From Filosporella fistucella (taxonomy: Eukaryota; Ascomycota; Leotiomycetes; Helotiales): a stretch of DNA of 64,000 nucleotides. Where the stretch lies: assembly GCA_030077755.1 (NCBI GenBank), contig JAQJZZ010000018.1:2356001-2420000 (forward strand). Reading direction: 5' to 3'. Shown here one piece after another: positions 45,068 to 57,486 of the stretch (position 1 is its first letter; every line of letters begins with the position of its first letter). The position numbers and the translations under genes are program-made. The notes below the pieces were generated by a model that was given only the letters and a program-made list of their open reading frames with translations, did not search any database and was not told the origin of the DNA.

Positions 45068-45513
45068 GATAGCAAGGGTGGTTTGATTGTATATTATCTT
45101 ATTTACCTATTTGTTTGTGTCTCAGGTATCTGGTGGGCCATTCTGGGATGGAGTTATTTTGCTTTCTTTGATGAGCCGATAAGTCAGGTAGGCAGACTGT
45201 GGGTGAAATAAGCCGTGCCTCCCCTTCAACGCTGACACGGAGTTTTGACATGACCAACCACAGCCTCGAGTCCTAGGTATGCCAATCCGTATCCTAAACC
45301 TATATACTCTTTAGCTGTCGCTCTCTGATCAACAAATCACTCTTCCCATAAATCTTCCGCTTGCAGAATTTTTATGTATTGAAGTCGACAAATCTCGTAT
45401 TTTTGTCTCGAGAATACTTTTCTTCATACTGCTGGTGCGAAAACAAATCCTGTGCATATACAATGCATCAGCTCTCACCCTTTACCTCCATCTCCCACCA
45501 CCCCGCCTCGCCC
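45068..45513. other. convergent 3' flanks, no gene seen
   Basis: This lies between the BTB gene and the M20 gene, which converge. I recognise nothing in it. Confidence 0.6.
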
Positions 45514-46901
45514 CTATAATTTCACCTCCCCTCCCCCCTCCAAAAACGCCAAAGCAGCTACAACCAACGCCTCAATCCCCGTTGTCAACGTAGGCTGTAC
45601 AGCCAATTTGAATCCCCTCGTATGATTCCCCGGAATCTCATCCGTCTTCCCCTCCTCCTTAGCCTTATCCCAAACCCCCTCCTCCACACCTCCAAAATGC
45701 CAGAACAGACACGGCTTCCCAATCGAAGTAGCCAGCACAGAGAAATCTTCTGATATAGTCGTCACAGGCATCTCACCATCATATCTCTCTCCAAATGCCG
45801 TCTCAAACCTCTTATTCAGTATTTTAAGCATGGATTCGTCGTTATTAGTATTTGGTAGAAAACGCGTAGTGGTGAAGATAGGAGGAGAAGGAGAAGCACT
45901 TGCTTCGCATTCGGCGATTACGATGCGTTTTATTGAGGCGAGGAGTCTGAGACGCGTGGAAGGGAGGATAGAGCGAATGTCTAGACCTAGGGTTGCGGAG
46001 TCGGAGATTATATTCTCGGTTTGGCCTGAGGTGACGCTGCCGATTGTCAAGACGGCTGTGTCTGTTGGACTTGTCTCGCGGGAGATGAGGGATTGGAGAC
46101 GGAGAACTATGTGTGAGGCTAGGATTGTGGGGTCGATTGTTCGATGAGGCTGTTGATATATGAGTAAGTGTCAGAGGCTTCGTAAGAGCAAATAAGGGAA
46201 GGTAGTGTGTATGGAAGAGAAAAGAAAAATACCTGAGATCCATGGCCCCCCTTGCCAAACACAGTAATCTTCATACTATCACTCCCCGCCATGATCGTTC
46301 CGCCTCTACATCCCACATCTCCTGCTCTAAACGCCATAACATGCTGTCCGAGCACATAATCCGGCTCCGGCACCGCATGTCTTTTTTCATCATACAATCC
46401 ATCATCTACCATTGCTTTCGCGCCACTACCCCTCTCCTCAGCAGGTTGAAAAAGAACTATTAGTGTACCGCTCCAGTTTTCCTTTTGTAAGAGGAGGATT
46501 TCGGCGGCGGCGAGGAGACAGGTCATATGCATATCGTGACCACAGGCGTGCATCACTGGTTTCAGCACACCTTCTTGATCAAGCATGGTTACGGCGCTGG
46601 AATATGGCAGACCTGTATCCTCTTCGATGGGGAGAGCATCCATATCTGCTCTCAGCATCACAGTTTTCCCCGGCCCGTTTCTGAGAACACCGACTAAACC
46701 ATGGCCGCCGATTGAGGTGGTGATTTTGAAGCCAGGAAGAAGGGATAGGTGGGAAGCGATAGTTTGAGCTGTTTTGGCTTCTAGATTTGAGAGCTCGGGG
46801 TTTTGGTGGAAGTGTTTATATAGGGATTCATATTTGGATATGTTTATAGGAGTGCTATTTAGAAGATCGCTCAGAGAGCTTTTGGATGGTGTTGGCGCCA
46901 T
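45514..46901 (-). CDS. M20 family amidohydrolase (hippurate/IAA-amino acid hydrolase type)
   Basis: Two exons, 46901-46233 and 46149-45514, give 434 residues, the normal size for M20D enzymes. The metal-site motifs are present: VMLRADMDALPIEE, PVMHACGHDMHMTCLLAA, LFQPAEERGSGAKAM, YVLGQHVMAFRAGDVG, and near the end LFWHFGG. KITVFGKGGHGSQ at the end of exon 1 opens the lid (dimerisation) domain and continues PHRTIDPTILASHIVLRLQ in exon 2. These enzymes hydrolyse N-acyl amino acids, IAA conjugates or hippurate using two divalent metals (usually Zn or Mn). There is no signal peptide, so it is probably cytosolic. The substrate cannot be chosen from sequence. Confidence 0.93.
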
Positions 46902-47519
46902 GGTTGAGGATTGAGGGACAAAGGTGGGGTATGGCTGTGAGATGGTTAGAATGTTGTTATTGAAGCTTATAGGGAATATTTATCATTACTAGGCCTCGGG
47001 ATTGAAGAAATCCAGTTGCAATGGAAATATCTACCTCGAGTACAGAAGAGAGAAATATTTTATGTCAAGTTAACCCCACCTGTAATGACTCTTACCGATC
47101 CGAGAAGTCGGTCCATATTCGGCGACTCCCCGCGGCCCGCACTGCTCCACACCTTAAAGATACCTACCTGCGGACTAAGCATAATTTGTGAATATTTTAT
47201 ATTCTCAACGTAAAATTGATTGACGTTTGGATATATTGTGTAGATGTGTTAGATGATAAGCTGCTGCTTATGGATATCAGCACCAAATCTTGATTGGCTT
47301 TCTAAATTTATATCTTTAGCTACCACAGTTCACGCTCGCATGTCAAAGATATCACTGAACTGAAAGTTGTCCTATCCTATCACCTTCGCATTTCCAAACA
47401 GAAACATGATATCACAAACCCAAAATAGATATTCTCTGCTGAGTCTCTATTACTAAGCTTCACCTACCATCTCAATACCTCTCTGACCCCACATTGCTAG
47501 TCACCGTTCACTTACGCCC
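46902..47519. other. intergenic region without a recognised gene
   Basis: This is the promoter of the M20 gene and the 3' flank of the P450 gene, both on the minus strand. It is AT-rich with no supported feature. Confidence 0.6.
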
Positions 47520-49386
47520 TCATTTTCCACCAGCCTTCCTCCTCCTCATTCTAGCAGGAAACTTTCCCTTCGGCGGCACAACCCCAAAGGGAAAATAATC
47601 CAGATTCGGTTTCAATTCCGTTTCCCCTACAAGCTCAATCTCAAACTTCATGAGAAACAATGCCATTGCTCCAATTGCTTCTTGCTTAGCGTAATGGCGA
47701 CCGGGACAGATTTTCACGCCACCACCGTAGGGGATGAAGGAGCCAGTAACAGGTTCATTGGTGAATTTCGGTTTGTTATCTTTGATATCTTGAACTTCTG
47801 ATGCAGATTTCTCTGATTTCGTAATGCGGGATTTTGAGGGAAGAGAATCGGGTTTTCGAGGACCGGTTGAGGGGTCGTTTGGGTAGATAATGAATCTCTC
47901 GGCCCAGAAATCTTCCACGTCATGAGTAATTCCATTCACAGGCCCTTCATTCCAGACATTCTTATCCCTTCCTTCGTGCCAGCTAGAAGCGATGATCATT
48001 CTGCCGCTTGGAAATTTCCAGGGCCCGATTTTGAAAGTATCAACGACAGGGACACGTTGGATGATAACGCCGTTTCGGAGCCGGAGTTCTTCGCTGTAGA
48101 TGGACAGAAGGAGAGGGGAGGCAAGTAGCGTTGGCATGTTGAGGGACGAAGAGAGGGACTTCATACCCGCGTTTGAGACGGCCGAATTGCATTCGTCAAG
48201 AACGGCGGAGAGAACGTCTGGTCTGAGAAGGAGATCGAGGAGTTCCCAGCCGACAATTGGGACGATGTTGGCATTTGCACTGGCAAAAGTTAGTAGAGAT
48301 CCGCGTTTAGCGCAAAGAAAACTTACCCCCAAATCATTCCCAAATCACTTGCAGACCACGATTCAGCGCTCAGACCATCAACACCAGAAAAATCCACAGC
48401 CCTCTCCCTCATCAACCTCGCTCCAAAGTACTCTTCCCACTCCACATCTCTCAGCTTCTTATCCTCTGCATCAACATGCTCGCTCGCAAACTTATGCCAT
48501 TTCGTAATCGAGTTCTTGAGCTTATCCCTGCATCTGAAAGCAGATGGAATAAGCCATTTTGGTAGACCCCTGAATAGATTCGGGACATGCGTGTCAAAAG
48601 TCCAGAAATCGGTGATGAAATCTGGATTCAGTTGGAAAAGGTGAGGACCACAGATAGCGGTTGTTGAGGCTTTGAAAACGCATTGTTGGACAATGGCATA
48701 GAAATCTGGGACATCGGTCCATTCATCGCCTACATCTAAAGCATTGAGCTCGCCTTCCAGATTGGTCATGAATCGGGTCGCTAGATCAGCTAAAGAATTT
48801 CCAGCTAGATTTCGATGTAAGGTCTTGTGTCCAAGACTGAATATTCTGTTGTGTGGTTCCAAGTCATTGCTTCCAGGTAATGGTTGTGTATAAACTCCAG
48901 TGTCGTCTCTGATATAGACATCTCGATCACTAGCAGGTTGGCCGAAAGCATTTTCAAGGACCAAGATAGTGCTCGGTTTGGTTGTGAGATCCCTAGAGCC
49001 CTTGAACAGCTCAAGAACATTTTCAGCTCCGGAGATGAAGTAGAGCTTCTGATTCAAAATGCGAAGACGAACGGGCACGGTTTTGCCGTATTTCTTGCTG
49101 AGAAGAATTAGATAAGCATTTAAACGACAATTTGGGTAGCTTACATGAGACTATTGAGTAGCTTTTGGGTATCAAATGCGAAAGCGAAAAGATTCCCAAG
49201 AACGGGTATCGAGTAGGGTAGCACAGGTGGGGTCTTGTCATTGCCTTGAGCTCGGATTGCTATCCGCGACCGAATTGAAGTAATCAAGCCGGTACAGATA
49301 AATAAAGACAGAACAAGGAGGAGAATCGTGAGTCTAATATCCCACTGGATCATGGCTGAGCCCTTCTCGAGTAATTCGTCAATCAT
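47520..49386 (-). CDS. cytochrome P450 monooxygenase
   Basis: Three exons, 49386-49145, 49097-48327 and 48279-47520, give about 590 residues, longer than the usual 500-530. A hydrophobic N-terminal anchor (LTILLLVLSLFICTGLITSI) is followed by the proline-rich hinge TPPVLPYSIPVLGN. The K-helix ExxR is in YSEELRLR, and the haem-ligand loop is FIPYGGGVKICPGRHYAK with Cys in the expected GxxxCPGR context. An extra about 45-residue polar insertion (LPSKSRITKSEKSASEVQDI) lies before the haem loop. Overall it resembles the CYP7/CYP8-like P450s common in fungal secondary metabolism, an impression from motif spacing only. The neighbours give no metabolic cluster (no synthase genes), so the substrate is unknown. 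It is predicted to be in the ER membrane and to need P450 reductase. Confidence 0.93.
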
Positions 49387-49899
49387 GGTGCAAATGCTAG
49401 ATGGCTGGTAGTGAGCAAAATAGGATCCCCGTTTCCAGTCCTCGTTCCAGGTCGCAAGATAGCAATTGATATGGGAACGATGCGGTCTGAGGTAAGATGC
49501 ACCTTCTTTACGTTATATTCAAAGTTCGAGGTCGTTTCATCTTGCAAGCCTAGACGCTGACGTTTGCAAGGTACACTGTCATACGCTGCCATCATTCGTC
49601 CAGGATGCGACACGGAATTGAAGCCTCTAATTCCGTACTACGGAAAGTCTAGTGCTGACTACTTGGGCCCGAGTAGCCTATTGAACCGATTTGGAATGAT
49701 ATGGAGCAACCGTTTCTTGGCGATAGTGACGCAGCTAGGGGCTGTGTACGTAAATTTACGATTGCCTGATGGCGGCAGGACAGGTACATCTCTTGGTAGA
49801 ACTATTTTAGGTTTCGACGTCATATAATTAAGCTTAAATATTTGAGATGTGGGTATCTGAACTATCAACATGGAAAAAACACTTTCGATACAAAATCAA
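49387..49899. other. intergenic region without a recognised gene
   Basis: This is the promoter side of the P450 gene and the 3' side of the long minus-strand gene. I see no supported feature. Confidence 0.6.
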
Positions 49900-52800
49900 T
49901 CAGGCAGGCGACTCTGATACAATCAGCACTAGCAAAGGCTGGCAATCCCAAGCTCCACGAATATACTCCTGGTGATGTTTCTCTATTCTTGCCCCAACAT
50001 TGCCCCTGATTCCATGGTTTCGCATATCGTAAAAAGTCTGCGAAGCGATCGGAACCCATTTCATGATGATGGGAGACCAACAGGTTGATTGTGCAATGAC
50101 ACTAAGTACGCCATGCTCCCCCAAAGAAAACTTTGTCTTAGGCTTCAACCCAGAGGTATCCCAAATAGAGAAAGATTCTCGTTCTGTTCTCACCTTCCGG
50201 ATATGGCCCTTATCGAGGAGTGACACAACCATCTTTTCATTAATCAAAATCGCAGTCTCCAAGAATGGTGGTTGTAATGAAGGTGATGGTCGTTGATTTT
50301 GAGAAATCGTGTGACGGCAGCGGTGTCCCCAGGTTGCGGAGTTTGTAAAATCCAGGCAAATTGATTCCATTACCGCCATGGTCATGGAGTCTGGAGTATC
50401 TTTCAAAAATCTTGTCCATGTATGTTCTTTTCGCGATAGGGTGACAATCCATTCTTCCATCTGTGGATCTTTCGGCTCCGTGCTACTTTCAAACGTCTCT
50501 GCCCAGAATGCACAAAGTTCCCCATTATCTGCATCCACTCCAGTGCTCTCAAGAGTCTCCAATGATAGGGTGATAGCATCACCGGCACTCCTCCTCCAGT
50601 CCCTATGCTTATTCCAAAATGCCTTGAATTTGTTCCGGTCTTCAAGGGAATCGAAGAAGGTATCTCTGCACTCGTCAGACTCCCAATCGAAGCAGACGGC
50701 GTCAAGGAAAGTTTTGATGCATTTGGTATTCATCAGGTGGAGCAAAGATCTTCGCCTCGCGTTTTGAGTGCAGACAGAAATTTCGATACCGCAAAGTGCT
50801 TCTAGTTCAGCTGGATTTCGGTTTCTGGTATTCCTCCATCTCTCTACTAACGCGCCTTTCATATTTTGGCCCGCCCTCCTTTTATATGTCAATTGTCCTG
50901 CGGCTTGTACAAATGATAAAGCACTAGCCTGTACCTGAACTGCAACAGAGTCAAGGTATCGTCTAGGTCGATCGCTTCCAGGTATTCGAAGGGCACCCTT
51001 CTCGTTCAGTTTGGTCTTGATCTCTCGCAGTTCTTCTGGAGACAGATTACACCCGTTGTTGACTTGTAGGCCAGAGTTGACAGCTCCTATCAGCAGCCGC
51101 TCTTGCCCGGTGAAATATACTCGGTCCAGACCCTTCTGGTGCTCTTTAACATCAATCGAGCTCCATTTATTATTTGCCATCCAATGACAATATACTTCTC
51201 CTGGCCGCAGTCGGAATCGAGATTCTTCAGGCTGAGCCCAAGGTATCAACGAGCCGTTTCCAATCTCGTATCGATCGATGCGATTCGAGCCTGGTTTCAG
51301 AACAATCTGCCAACAGGGGCCCCATATATCAGAGATCGTCTTAATATCAGTAGAAAGACAAAGACGTTCATCGCCGGTGGACGATCTGCCATTGTGGAAA
51401 ACCCATGCCCTGGTGCCTAAGAGGCTATCAAGGCATTGTAATCGCCGGCGCCGAAAGTTGAAAGTCTCGACAGGTATTTGGAACGACTGGTCGGAACGTG
51501 TGCTACTTTGACTAGATGACGGGCGGAAAAAGGACTGAAGTCTGTCTCTGCGGGAGTGGGGTAACTGGGGTTGCGGTTCAACACCCATGAATGATATTGG
51601 TAAGTTTGGGATTGAAAATCCGCTTTCGTCATCGCTTGCACTTAAAGTTTTGTAGTCGAACCTCTCTACATGTGCTCCTGCGTACGAGACAACAGCAAGA
51701 TCAATGATTTGGACAGCACTCTGCCAGATCTGGGCTGGCTCCGCTATGTTTTCAGGGTCCAGTCCCAGAGATCGCAGGAATCTTGAGCAACTTGTGGTAA
51801 GGCGTTGCGACAACTCCTCGATCCGGGCATTGAATGAGAAGCTGCGGCCGCTGGGGAGCATACGCGAATCGATACTGGACTGGATACTTCTCGATACGTG
51901 ATCGAATTCCGCGCTGATATTCCTCACATCATTAACCATGATTTGTTTCAGTTCCACAATGCCTATCCGCTCCTGAACATCTTGTTCAACTAGGATACTG
52001 AAAAATTCTCCACAGAAACCCCGTTGTTGTAGTGTCGCAATGTTTGTTAGGCTCCTGTAAATGATATTTTGGCTTTCTAAGAAATTGATGAGTATGTCTG
52101 ACCGACGGTCCTTAGCTAATCGATGTATTGCTTCATGAAAAGTCGAGCGCGGATTTGAATCTAAAGTACTCCCAGGTATTGGTTTTATTCGACACTGATC
52201 GACCTCAGACTCACTAATTTCGCGTCTCGAAGCCTTGCCGTGGATCCATACGCTTGACTTCCTTAAAATAATGTTTTCCAACCGTGCAAGATCATTGAAA
52301 TAGGCATCAGGATCAAGCAGCCTTGGTTCCTGGACAGCATCTTTGTATTTAGTCTCGGTCTCAAAACTTTCAATATCTTCGTCCGAGTTGTCATTCATGT
52401 AATCAGTGCTGGTCGGGACGGAGGTTCTGCTGAACGTGGACTCGTGTAACGATGTATCTGAAGATATTCCAGTCACACCCGACAGTTTCTCGGCCCGATT
52501 CGACTGGATTAACCTTGGGGCTAAACTCTCGTTCAGATCACTTCTCGTTGATGGTTGAAATACTGTGAGCGACGAATCCCTACCAGGTGAGTTTGGAACG
52601 GAGTTTTCTGGCATTTCGATGTTGAGGCCGGAAAACCTGGAGATTGGCGACAGTCTTGGCGGGCTTGACGGTAACGGTCGTGTTGTTGGCAGGTTTGATG
52701 TCATTGATGATGCGCTGGATCGTCGCGTGTTCATATCTGGCCCGCTTTTCGAAGAAGCATTTACACGGTCACTGAGATATACTGATTTACTGCAAATGGC

Positions 52801-55031
52801 TCGAAACTCTGCCTCGGCCGCATTCCTCAGATCGAGAGCTCTTTTCAGCCTCAAGGCAAAGTCCTCCCTATCTGATACAGACTCAAAGTCCAAATTAAGA
52901 TATCGGCATTTCATCTGAGGTACCCGCTTTGTGTCATTGTACAAGGGATGCCTAGGTTGAGCGAAGACGGACAGATCCCAGTCCTGTAGTGATTCTGACT
53001 TCACAGACATTCGCCGAACTATGAATGGCATATCAGACGAGCCTGACCGCTTTTCTATCACAGAACGTCGACATGTCCTGCTATTTCGGTTACAATCACA
53101 AGCTGTCGGGACGATTTGGTGCCCGATTTCCACTGTCGATGTTAGGTTTGAGCCAAATCAGCAAACAATTTGTGGACTTACATTCCATATGTATGTAGGT
53201 GAACTCCGCCTTCTCTTGTGTATATATCACAATAACGGGTAATGGTGGGGTACTTGCTCCAATTGTCGCATCAGTACCAGAGTTTTCGTGAACAGAGATT
53301 CCAGTTCGATCGCGACCTCTCAAGATTTTCTCGACGGTCGCATTGGATGTATTGGAAGAATTAGACATCAATGAGGGGCTCGGTTGAATACTCGCAAGGG
53401 AGTCTCTCCGCCCCGGTTGATCGGGGGTTAATGGTTTCCAATGCCAAATTTGTAGCTTCCCTCTGCCTGTTCATGAAGATTCCGGAGTTAGTCAGCTTTT
53501 TTTGTACACTTCGGAAAGTAGAGATACACGTATTCATAGCAGTAGCCGCAGAATACAGAGTCTAATGAAGCCTTGAAAGGGAGATCGTTTCTCCAAGAGC
53601 GTTATGCTTACCTCTGAGAAGCTTGCCAGAACTGTTCAACGCCCACGCAACAGTAGTGTCGCAAACGACTTGATAGCCCGTTATAGCTCTCTGGAAGTCT
53701 AGCATTGCCTTTGTGTCTCTTATGTCGTACGAAGTTTCGCCGGTCTCATTGCCTCGATAGATGCCACATGTGGATGCCGCGTTGGATGCTCGCCGCTGCC
53801 CTACTCCAAGATAGTTGTCTCGAATTGCGTAGAACGGGATGAACCGGTCAATATGAGTATTGAAACGTTCGCTTTCGTAGTAAGGAGCGCCCGAAATCGA
53901 CACTGCACTTTTAACAATCCGTAGTGTAGTTGGTCCAGTCTTGAAAAGCACAAGATTTCCTTTCTCATTTCCTGACGGGACTTGAACGGAGACCTTGAGA
54001 ATTTCTTCTTCCCCAATGTTGGCATCCGTGATGACTCTTGCAGGTGCCTGTGCAACGGGTGGCCATATTAGGAAAGCGGTGCTATTCAAGCTTTGAAGTT
54101 GCTCATCGGTGAATCTCACAATGTCATTTCTGTCGTGCTGATTCATGATTCGCTGCTCAATCTGTGCTAGTGTCCGCGGGTAGAGCGATCCTGGGCGTGC
54201 TTTCTTAAGGATCGATCCTTTCCTGAGAGTCTCAAGAAGCCATTGGGCCTTTAGCAAGTTTAGGTATTGTTCGATTGTTTGATCTGCAGTTTCCGGATCC
54301 CGGAAGGCGTATGTGCTTTCTCGAAAATGTGAGTATAATGCATCAAATCCTTCTTTCAATGGTACCTGAATAATGTTGGAAAAATTTTCGGGGGGGTCAA
54401 TTTGGATAGCATCTTGAAATCTCAAGTCTAGCCACTCCGGGATGGCTGGAAGTGGTGTTTGAATTGAGAAGTGTGCTCTCATCATCTGCAACATCTCATC
54501 CATCTTGGCGTCAATTGTCGTCAAAAGGCCTAAGGTGACAGGTTCCATAACGAGGTATATCTTCTGCGTGTGAAATTGAATATCGCGGCGGAGCTGGTCC
54601 ACCTTTTCCTGGGCTGTTGTTGCCCAGATGACATTCTGAATGACACCGGCACGGCTTCGTCGCAAGCTGACATGTTTGATGAGTATCTCTTGACACCGAT
54701 CAAGAGTCTGCTGGAAATCTCCAACCAGGTTCTTCAGATCTCCTGTCAAGTCAACAGCGTCTAGGTCCGGATCCTCATAACGGAGCAAAGCATTTTCCAA
54801 GGCAGGCATAAGCTGCTGCAATCTTGCTTCAAGTAATTTGACATCGTTGCCCAATTGTTTGTATCGTTCATCTGTATAGTTAAGGTTTAACTTTCTTATC
54901 TCTTATCGTGATAGAGTTAAGGGTGGTGTTCGCTCACCTGCAGCATTGTTCTTGTCAAAATTTGCGTCCCATATCCACTTGCAGCCCTTAATACCGAGAG
55001 CTATGTCCGAGACGGAAACTCCAAATGACAT
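49900..55031 (-). CDS. large uncharacterised protein with fungal STAND-type N-terminal domain
   Basis: What look like three separate frames join into one gene. Exons 55031-54938, 54871-53612, 53466-53182 and 53132-49900 splice in matching phases (all phase 1) and give 1,623 residues. The third acceptor has a GACTAAC branch point. The N-terminus (MSFGVSVSDIALG, KQLGNDVKLLEARLQQ, DLTGDLKNLVGDFQQTL) is the helical domain that opens many fungal STAND/NLR-like proteins. No NACHT or NB-ARC P-loop is present downstream. The middle is Ser-rich and disordered. The C-terminal about 550 residues contain LLGTRAWVFHNGRSS, RLCLSTDIKTISDIWGPCW, GEVYCHWM and KEHTWTRFLKDTPDSMTMAVM. I remember this pattern from a family of large uncharacterised ascomycete proteins. 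There are no membrane segments or signal peptide. A role in self/non-self or immune-type signalling is a guess based on the N-terminus alone. Confidence 0.82.
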
Positions 55032-55490
55032 ATTGTGTGTAGAGGCATTACAAGGCTCGTGAAAAATGAAGTTCGGACGAACGACGCTTTATTCGTATCG
55101 ATGCCAAGCTGGGACTTTCATCCAGGTGGCATGTGGCAGCTTGCGACCCCCGCGTGAGTCAAGGCTCAGCCTCTTTAGTGGCTGTCGTTTGCGTCCCTGA
55201 GCGGCTCGCTAAGCAACCTCGTCCGCCTTTCTTTCAAATATGCCTCGTGAGCGCCCGATAACAGTGTGAATTCGTGCAGCAAACTTGGGTGGTGTGCATA
55301 AGGCTGGGACCATATATTGAATTTTCAGCTGATATATATAGGCGCGTCGTGGGAGAGTCATGGTGACTTTCTTAGTAGCAAGTCGAGGCTCTCGACCGAA
55401 AAGCTACTTATCCGAAACGACGCCCACAGCCTGGCTGGAAAGCTCTTCTTCCTGACACCGAACCTATGTGCAAAGATAATCAAATCAAAT
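55032..55490. promoter_or_regulatory. divergent promoter between the 1,623-residue gene and the permease
   Basis: These 459 bases lie between two start codons pointing apart, so both genes are likely driven from here. An upstream in-frame ATG for the permease at 55317 would shorten the space to 285 bases. I see no clear TATA box common to both and no obvious dyad. Confidence 0.55.
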
Positions 55491-57486
55491 ATGGCAGATT
55501 TTGACCCCGAAGATTGGGGCCGGGCAGTCCAGGACTTGGATGAAGATCACCAGCGGATTGATGAAGGACCCACGAGGCAGCAAAGGTTGGGGCCATACAC
55601 CGTGGTCGCCTTGATACTGAATCGCACCATAGGTACAAAGCCATCGTCTCTTCGCAACATTTTGTTAAGCTGACAACAAAGGTTCTGGGATTTTTGTTAC
55701 CCCAGTGAAAGTACTCAATGGCACAGGTAGTGTGGGAGCTTCGCTCCTTCTGTGGGCATTTGGAGGTGTTGTCGGAACTGCAGGGCTACTGGTCTGGCTC
55801 GAACTTGGACTCTCCGTTCCGTTGAGACTTGTTCAAATTGTGCCTGGTGTGTTTGAAAAGAGAAGTGTTCCCAGAAGCGGGGGAGAAAAGAATTATGTAA
55901 GACAACTTCACAGGGCAAATAGCAAGTTCTGACCTTTGCAAAGCTCGAATACCTTTACACGAACTCGGTGACAGGCAGACCAAAATTTTTGGTAACTTGC
56001 ATGTACGGGATCGTTTTTGTGTTGCTCGGAAATCTTTCTGGGAATGCCGTAGCTTTTGGTTCCTATATAATGACTGCGGCGGGAAGTCAAGACCCATCAA
56101 ATCGAGAAGTGATCGGACTAGCTATCGGAGCGCTGACAGCAGCGATTCTGTTACATGCTTTCTCCCGCCGTGGTGGCATCCTCATGAACAACTTCTTCGC
56201 CATTGCCAAAGTTCTCATACTTCTGACCATCATCATTCTGGGGTTCATCAAAGGAACAGGACATCGACTTGGAGGTGCACCATCAGCATCGCCACAACTT
56301 GATCCAGAAAAAGCGTTCTCAACAAATCGCCATGACTTGGTGAGCTACACGGATTCGTTCTTATATATTGTGTATACCTACTCGGGTTTTGAGCAACCAT
56401 TCTATGTCTTGAGCGAGGTAGCGAGACCGAGAAAAGTATTCCCAGTCTATACACTGATTGCAATGGCCATCGCAGTGATATTATTTGTGCTCACGAACAT
56501 CGCATATTTTTGCGCCGTTCCAAAGGACTTGGAGGGAATCGCACAAGCCCAGGATATGGCGACTGTGTTTTTCGAACAGGTGTTTGGGGATGAGATTGCA
56601 AAACGGGTAATGGCAGCCATAATTGCGTTCTCGATATTCGGGAATATCGTTGTGATGACTTTCACGGCATCCCGCGTCAAGCAAGAGATCGCGAAAGAGG
56701 GGATTCTGCCATTCTCTCTCTTCTTTGCGACTGCGCATACAACCGCGTTGGCGAGATTGAAAGATAAATGGTTTCCTCGTCCTACTAGGGACGATGAACA
56801 TCTAGAGCAAACGCCCCTCGCGGCCTTGGGGTTGCACGTAAGAATCTCCGGTTTCCTCTATCGATTCCACTCCAATGTTTGGCATGTTTAGTCCAGGAAA
56901 GACTCCCGCATACGTCTAGAAAAGTGCTGACCTTGACGCCTAGTGGTTCACCTCTGTGGTTTTGATTGGTGTGACCTCGATGTTGGACCCTAACACCACA
57001 TACTCCGTCCTTGTTTCGCTTTACAGCTACACGATCATCATTCTCAATGGGTTTTTCGTCGCCGGCGGGCTTCTGCTCATCAAGATGCGGCCGAGTAGGG
57101 AATGGGCGGCACATGCGAACATCAAAATGTGGCTGGATCCACTACATGCTCTGATATATTGCATCACTTGCGGTTTCCTCCTTGTCACCGTGTTCATTCC
57201 ACCCTCAAAGGGTTCGCCATATTCCTACGCCAATAGCCATATACAGCCATACCTCGTCCCTACTATCGGGTTATCTGCGGTGACATGGGGAATCATCTGG
57301 TACTTTGGATTGCGCTTGGTGATGGTTCGAAAGAGAAAAGAGCTCGTGGTCAGTCGTACTGCTCTGGTGGTTCCTGATACACTGGTTCCAGGTCAGTTTA
57401 TCCAAAGAGCAGAAATTGTAGGGCACGAATGGCATACCAAAGTACCATCAAATGAGCCTAGTGTGAACGAGTACGGAATGGCTTAG
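55491..57486 (+). CDS. amino-acid permease (LAT/Mup1-like, APC superfamily)
   Basis: Four exons, 55491-55632, 55682-55896, 55944-56837 and 56944-57486, give 597 residues. The first intron sits inside the diagnostic NRTIGSGIFVTP motif, which is restored exactly by splicing. RSGGEKNYLEYLY is restored at the second junction. About twelve hydrophobic segments follow, including AFGGVVGTAGLLVWLELGLS, LAIGALTAAILLHAF and VLILLTIIILGFIKG, with the LAT-type YSGFEQPFYVLSEVARPRKVFP segment. This layout is typical of fungal L-type or high-affinity methionine permeases (Mup1 family), which import amino acids with protons across the plasma membrane. Specificity is not readable. The N-terminus is acidic (EDWGRAVQDLDEDHQ), and the start at 55491 is preferred to 55317 because it matches family length. 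Confidence 0.93.

Noticed and set aside
50378..50767. 129-codon plus-strand frame
   Set aside because: It is antisense to the large fourth exon of the 1,623-residue gene and has no motif of its own.
49900..54854. Reading the 430-, 91- and 1,077-codon frames as three genes
   Set aside because: Phase-1 splice sites with good donors, a GACTAAC branch point and family-like sequence across the joins show one gene.
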